In this document: piece by piece, positions 58,414-64,000 of the stretch
How the letters are laid out: the number at the start of each line of letters is the position of its first letter
How positions within the stretch are numbered: position 1 is the first letter of the stretch
Origin: Dasyornis broadbenti
Lineage: Eukaryota > Chordata > Aves > Passeriformes > Dasyornithidae
Direction of reading: 5' to 3'
Assembly: GCA_013397935.1 (NCBI GenBank)
Contig: VZRN01000234.1
Coordinates: 770,612-834,611 of the forward strand
Length of the DNA stretch: 64,000 nt
Made by a program: the position numbers and the translations under genes
Notes under the pieces: generated by a model
What the model saw: only the letters and a program-made list of their open reading frames with translations
What the model was told of the DNA's origin: nothing
Databases searched by the model: none

Positions 58414-58500
58414 TCACTCAAAGGCATCGTAGTCGTAACGGGGTCTGGGGGTGCTCCTGGTGACCATGGTGTCCCCTGGCAGCGAGTGGCACACGCGGCT
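58414..58500 (-). other. Possible terminal coding exon of an unknown minus-strand gene
   Basis: A strong acceptor (CCTTGTCACAG) on the minus strand precedes 29 codons in phase 0 that end at TGA (58414-58416). The peptide begins SRVCHSLPGD and ends RPRYDYDAFE, a protein-like tail with alternating Tyr/Asp. I do not recognise the family, and no upstream exon can be supported between here and 64 kb. It may be chance. Type I keratin genes would be expected next to EIF1 by synteny, but the peptide does not look like a keratin tail. Confidence 0.25.
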
Positions 58501-60649
58501 CTGTGACAAGGAAATGGACTGGTGGTGAGGGCAAGGTCTACCCAGCACTGGTGACCCTGCCAGTCCCGGGGATCTCATGGGCTCCTGTGCACCCCTGCAT
58601 GTGTGCAGACAACAGACCCGGAGACCCCACTGTGCTGCAGCTCAAGACTGTGTGTGGGGGTCTTGCAGCAGTGGCCCTGGGGCTCCTGTGGGCTCTTGCT
58701 GGGTAAGAGTAAGTAAGCACAGACTGTGCTTACTGCAGGTGTCTCCCTGTTGGGTCCTGCAAGGCCATTTCACCCTGTGCTCTGAGGTGGGAGATCCTGG
58801 TGCCACCCCCAGTCCACCTGTGGACTGCAGCTGAAAGGGAGGAATCATCCCGGCATTCAGCTTTACCGCTTCTGCTGCAGCTCAGCAATGCCCTCCGGGC
58901 TGGGACATTCCTAGAAACCAGCTTTTCTCCTCCAACATCCTTCCTGCAGCCTCTGTGTGACTGCACAGACAGGGATTCAGGATGAGCTGGATGTTTGGTG
59001 GATATTTGATCCCATTAATCAGTGCGGGCAGCACAGACAGGCGTCAGCTGTAGTGATTAACCTGCTCCTGGAAAGAGCTGCGGCACGGCAGGGTGAGCCC
59101 AGCTGTCACTGGGCCAAAGACAGTGCAGGGATTCCCTGATCAAGTCCTACATTCCTTTTTCTTAAAGAGCTATTCCTGGCATTCCCATCCCAAATTTGCA
59201 GACTCCTGGATGTTGCGTGAACTGGCCACTGCCCATCCACAGTCGGGGCCTGCAGGATGCTCGCTGTGGTCCCAGCTGTCGGATGCTCTGGATGGAGACA
59301 CTGGACATGGTGTGACACATTCAGAGGGTCCCACATGCCTCTCCCCTGCGTGCACAGCAAGGGCCGACCATGGGCTTAGCCTGATTCCTGTCAACCCAGT
59401 GACTGCTGCACACTGACGTGGCCCTGGGTGTGTTACAATCACTGTGTTTAAGGGTATTCATTCACCCTCCCTCGCACTGCTATGCTCCTGCTTCCCCTGG
59501 CAGGGCCCCGCTCCCTCTCTCCTGTGACACCGCTGCTCTCCGCGAGGTGCCAGGAGAGCTCCAAGCACGGGCTGAGCCTGGCTGTGCTGCTGGTGCAGGT
59601 GAGCAGGTGAGTGGGCAGGGACCTGGCTCAGCCTGCACAGCTGCTCCCTGCCAGCACCTGTGCACGAGCGATGGAGAGACTCAGCTCTGTCCGTCCTGGC
59701 CTGTGCTGAGGGGCTCTGCCAGGGAGGGTTCCCCAGGATCCTGGATCCTGGATCTCCAGATCTCCACGATCTCCCATGGGTTTCCTGCAGAGAAGGGGTG
59801 TTGTGCCCCTCACTGCAGCCCCAGCCAGTTCCCGAGTCATTCCTATGGGCTCTCTCCTGCACCCATGGGGATTCCCCCGGCCAAGGTCGATGCCCCATGC
59901 AAACATCACTCTGTGCTTACATTGCAGGGAATATATCAAATAAACATCTACCTTGTCGGGGTCATGCGAGCCTGAGAGCCCCAGCCTCAGCTGGGGACTT
60001 GGCATCAGCCTGGAGCAAACCTGACATGGGAACAGGGATCACAAAGACCAGGAAGGGTGGGAGCAGCTCAGGGCAGAGGCTCTGCTCTCCATCAGAGACC
60101 CACAGAACTGGTGGGAGCCCTGGGAAGCACTGGCCCCTGCCTAGTGACAGCGAGCAAGTCCAGAGGGTTTTCTGCAGTGGAAGGGCCCAGACCAGGCATC
60201 GAGGGCACGTCGAGCAGCTGGGACAGGGACAGGCACAGCCATGATACAATTTTCATTCTGTCTCTCCTGATGGATTCAGGAGCTGTCGGCACCAGGCACA
60301 GCCAGCGCGGGGCTGACTCAGAGCCTCGGCATCAGGCCGTGCCGGGCGGGAGCCCAAACCATCCCTGCACGGCAGCTCTGCCTGTCAGCCACACACAGCC
60401 TGTTTGCACATGCCAGTGAAGCTGCTCCTCCCAGACACGTCCTGCATTACTGCAGTTTGTCACACCTGGGCCATGGGACACAGAACTGCTCCAGTGCCAC
60501 AGAAAGGGGCAAAGGTATCAGGCTCAGCTCCCACGGCTCCCTCGCTGCAGCACAGCTGGACTGGCCAGCATGGCCAAGGAGCAGACTGGGACAGGATCCA
60601 ACTGGGGACATAACTCATCTCCCATTGCTGCCCTGCATGGCTCTAGCCC

Positions 60650-60827
60650 TGCTCCATGCATTCTCAATGCCCCAACCTTGGAAGTGTTCAAGGCCAGGTT
60701 GAACAGGGCTTAGAGCAACCTCGTACAGTCAAAGGTGTCCCTACCTGTGGGGGCAGGGGGTGGAACCAGATGAGCTTCAAGGTCCCTTCCAACCAAAACC
60801 CATCAGGGATTCCATGATTCTGTGATC
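60650..60827 (+). mobile_element. CR1 LINE 3' end
   Basis: A typical truncated copy: TTGGAAGTGTTCAAGGCCAG, then GGGTGGAACCAGATGAGCTT, CAAGGTCCCTTCCAACC, and the terminal ATTCCATGATTCTGTGAT octamer-type tail. It has no coding part. It is the best preserved repeat in the window and supports an avian (sauropsid) origin. Confidence 0.93.
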
Positions 60828-60829
60828 CA

Positions 60830-63800
60830 TCTGGGCAGGGCAACACAGCTGTCCTGCCTGCAGCCCCCTGCTTTCATCTCACCCTTCCACTCTGCCTGAG
60901 TCAGGCAGCTTCCCTCTTTTCTGGAGGAAATTCCCTGCTCCATGCCAGGGAGAGAATTTGGGCCATGGAGGCACTCTGGGATGAACCTTTGCTGGAATCT
61001 TGTGGGCCAGGCAGGGCCCTCCCGAGTGGGCTCCTGGCATGTGCCAGCTCACCACAAGCAACATTTGTGGACACAGGATGGGCACATCTGGGCCCTTTCC
61101 TGCCATGATGGGTGCCCAGGAATGAGAATACCCTGAATGTACTGGGAAGCACAGTGAGACCCTCCTCCCAGGTGCCCTAACACTCACCCTGTGCTACCAA
61201 TGCTGCCTGGCACAATGGGGATCACAACAGAGTCACCTGTCATGGCACGGCAAGGACAGAGGGGACAAGCCTTGCTGAGCAATTCTTCATGTCCAGGGGC
61301 TCTGAGGCTCATGAGAGGAGCAGCCCAAACCCACAGGAAGAGCAGCCCCTGTCCTCTTGGAGCACTGTGCCCACTGTGCACTGTCCCATGCCCTGCAGCT
61401 CCTGCCAAGGGAGGAACCAGCCTGGCCGTCAAACAGCTCAGGCATCTGATCCTGCCGTGGTGTGACAGGAGGTGGACACTAGGTGGAATCCATTTCTTGC
61501 TGATCTGGGGGTAAGGGCCAGGAGATTTTTGGGGTAACAGCAGCAGAAATGGTGAGCACAGGGCAGAGCTGATACTGCTCTGCTGACTTGAGCAGAGAGA
61601 GGGGCAGGTCAGGCTGAACACCTTGGTCATCACCTGCCTCGCTCCAGTTCGTATTTCACTTACAAGGCAAAACCTGTGCGAGGTGTGAGCACGTCCCCAC
61701 ACATCTCCAGCCACAGCACAGCCCCTTCCCTGCCCTGCAGCCAGGCACTCATCCCTGCCTACACCAACACCCTGAGGGCCAAACACTGGCCATGGGCCAG
61801 CACTCCTTCCCGCATGCTGGCAGCACCCAGCCCCGGCTGCCCGTCCCAGCATGATGCTGGCACTGCATGGATTTGCCTCTTACAAAATACTTGGCCATGG
61901 TACCCCCCTGCCAGGCTGGGAGCTGGAGCTGGGAGCTGGGGGCCACACTCTGGGGTCCCAGTGCCCCTGCTCCCAAAGCCCAGACAGGCACTGGGCAGGC
62001 TGGCCCGGGAAGGGCACAGGTTGCAGTGGCAGAGGACACTCAAAGGGACACTGGCCCCTGGGGAGCTCAAGAGGCACAGCTTGTGTTTGCTGCCATGTTG
62101 TGCAGCTGCCTGGCTCCCTGTGCCCGCTTATGCTCCTGGGCTCCCCCGGCACCCCAAAGGTGCAGGAGCAGTGTGTTTATCCCAGAGCTGCCTGGGCCCT
62201 TTATCTCAGTATCCAGCGAGTGCCAGCCTGGCAGGGGGAGAGCGAAACCTCAGCAGGCACTGCCTTGGGGGTACAGCTGTAAAACAGCTCGGTGACAGCC
62301 CTTTCTTTTGGTTATGAGATGTCAGAGACCCCTAAGCAGAGGCATTTCCATATTATAACATGGCTCATCTGCCGTGTGCGTGGCCTTCCTGGCAGCCACT
62401 GTGCTCTCCCCCTGGCATGGAGCTTGCTGGGAAAACCAGGTCAAGATGGTGGCTTTCAGCATGTGGCTGTGCTGCAGGTTTTGCTGTGCTTGTTCCACAG
62501 GCGCAGTCCTACACTTGCCAGAGTCAGAGCCACAGTGGCTGAAACAGTGTGCAGCAGGAAGGGCTGGCAGATCAAGTGGGTTTGGGGGGCACAAGGAAGC
62601 CCAGGGTTGGGGTGCCAGGGCAAATATTAGCCCTGAAGCTGTGCTGCTAATATTGGCCCTGAAGCCTGCAACCCTACAGCAGGTTCTCCACAGGCTGGGG
62701 CCAGATTTTGTTCAAATCTCATAGGGCTGAGATCAGAGGTGGGTGCTGCCTGACTCCTGGGTTCGCAACTGCCCCTCTGCTCCAGGGCAGACTCTGGCTG
62801 CAACCAGGAGCAGAAATCAAACTCCCCACCACAGCCTTCCCTGCTCAGGAGCTCTTTCTGAGCCCGTCAGCCTCGCTGGAAGCAAACACGACACAGGGAA
62901 CAGGGGCTGCCCAGCGGCCCCCAGCAGGCAGCCCCAGGGCAGGAGACCCCCAGGCCGGGTGTGCTGGGCTGAGCTGCAGGCATGTCACCGGCTTGTTTTG
63001 GCTGACAGGGCCGCGTCCCTGCCGCGGCTTGTCCCCACGCCCAGCGCTGGGCTGTGATTAGCGAGGCGGGTCCTGCCCGCGTTCCCATCTCCGCGTCAGC
63101 ACCGCCGCCCTCGCGGGCGCTGCCAGGCGGTGCCCGCAGCCAGGTGTGCCCCAGCCAGGTGTGCCCCAGCCAGGTGTGCCGCCCCGCCGCGCTGCCAAAT
63201 AAGGAAACCGTCCGCTCCCTTCTGCTTGCAAAACACTTTGGACTTGTTGCTCTGCTGACGCTGCCTGTTCCCAGCAGCTCGTGGGATGTGCTGGAGGCTG
63301 AAGTGGCCCCTCTTCTTGCTCGGCTGTAGCCGAGAGCCCCCGGACCCTGCAGAGATGATGCTCTGTGCCCCAACAGCACTGGTGTCCCAGTGCCCCATCA
63401 GCAGCGCAAGGGACGCAGGGGACACAGGCACGGACCCACAGTTTGAATGCAGGGCAGCCCTGGCCATAGGACTCATGCCCCATGCTTGGAGCTCAACTCC
63501 CAGGCCCAGCACATGAAGGAGCTGCTGCCTGTGGAAGTGCCGGTGCTGTGCCATGTGCCATGCTGGCCTGGCTGGGGTGACCCGTGTCCCTGGTGCTGTC
63601 AATGAGCCATGGAGCAGCACTGGGTACACACCTGCACCGTGGTCAAGGCTCACATCCCTGACACAGCTGCTGCCATGCAGCTGCAGCACACTCCAGCCAG
63701 GGCCAGTGGCAGGACAGCAGTTCCAGGGACCCACTGATCCCACAGTGGGGTCACCGGCACAGGGTGGGAGATACAGTGGTGGCTGGAGGAGGAGGCAGGA

Positions 63801-64000
63801 GGCTCTGGCAAAGCTGGTTCAGGAACTGGCTGCCTGTGTCTCTCCATGTTCATGGGCAACAGGGAGAGGCTCAGGGAACAGGGGGATTTTAGGTCCTTCC
63901 TCACTGGTTAAGCATCTGGGATGGACAGAATGTGTCCAAGGGGCTCGGCAGGTCCAGCCCTGTCTGTAATTTGGGAAGGCTGTGTGCTGGCTGTGGGTGA
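60830..64000. other. Intergenic region at the right end
   Basis: Unique GC-rich sequence. A CpG-richer patch at 63000-63190 ends in three copies of a 15-bp unit (CAGCCAGGTGTGCCC, 63137-63180). A short inexact duplication (TAATATTGGCCCTGAAGC-like) lies at 62622-62669. I see no gene. Confidence 0.5.

Noticed and set aside
58004..58432. Plus-strand frame with a signal-peptide-like start (MSGFAWAPRLSPCTLL)
   Set aside because: The rest is GC-biased with no domain and no splice-supported continuation; it overlaps the better-formed minus-strand candidate exon, which is itself weak.
1..64000. CRISPR arrays, bacterial operons, tRNA or rRNA genes, integrated viruses
   Set aside because: None seen. 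All tandem repeats here are ordinary vertebrate mini- or microsatellites, and the only mobile elements recognised are CR1 fragments.

Overview
The window looks like a GC-rich bird microchromosome segment, from the interval syntenic with human 17q21 (KRT cluster side - EIF1 - GAST - HAP1 - JUP - P3H4 - FKBP10 - NT5C3B). Evidence for a bird: 3' ends of CR1 LINEs (60.65 kb, 30.58 kb, and fragments near 50.1 and 51.27 kb), an avian-type gastrin C-terminus (YPDWMDF), short introns and CpG-rich promoters. All genes are interrupted by introns. I placed exons by splice sites, reading phase and similarity to remembered vertebrate families; the exon sums are divisible by three. Assembly gaps (N) lie at 11590-11623 (P3H4 promoter/5'UTR), 54676-54777 (EIF1 intron 1), 41854-41856, 10435 and 55041.

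Layout. 1-4.5 kb: 3' two-thirds of NT5C3B (+), the m7GMP nucleotidase. 4.3-10.05 kb: FKBP10 (-), an ER collagen prolyl isomerase, convergent with NT5C3B. 11.6-15.8 kb: P3H4 (+), head to head with FKBP10; both act in collagen maturation in the ER. 18-35.9 kb: JUP/plakoglobin (+), with a CpG promoter, a ~9.5-kb first intron and 13 coding exons. 36-49.2 kb: HAP1 (+). It has two alternative N-terminal exons, one like TRAK/Milton and one like mammalian HAP1, spliced to one TRAK-like body. 49.35-50.45 kb: GAST (-), convergent with HAP1. 50.58-51.56 kb: an alternating purine-pyrimidine tract. 53.4-55.1 kb: EIF1 (-). 55.1-64 kb: mostly non-coding, with one CR1 copy and one weak candidate exon.

Functionally this is an ordinary syntenic block rather than an operon. 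P3H4 and FKBP10 form a collagen-modification pair, JUP is junctional, HAP1 is a motor adaptor, GAST a hormone and EIF1 a translation factor. The most interesting signals are the hybrid TRAK/HAP1 structure of HAP1 and two minisatellites that include a splice donor and copy it (NT5C3B exon at 1035-1124; JUP first-exon donor at 18295). In NT5C3B the copied donor would add 27 in-frame codons.
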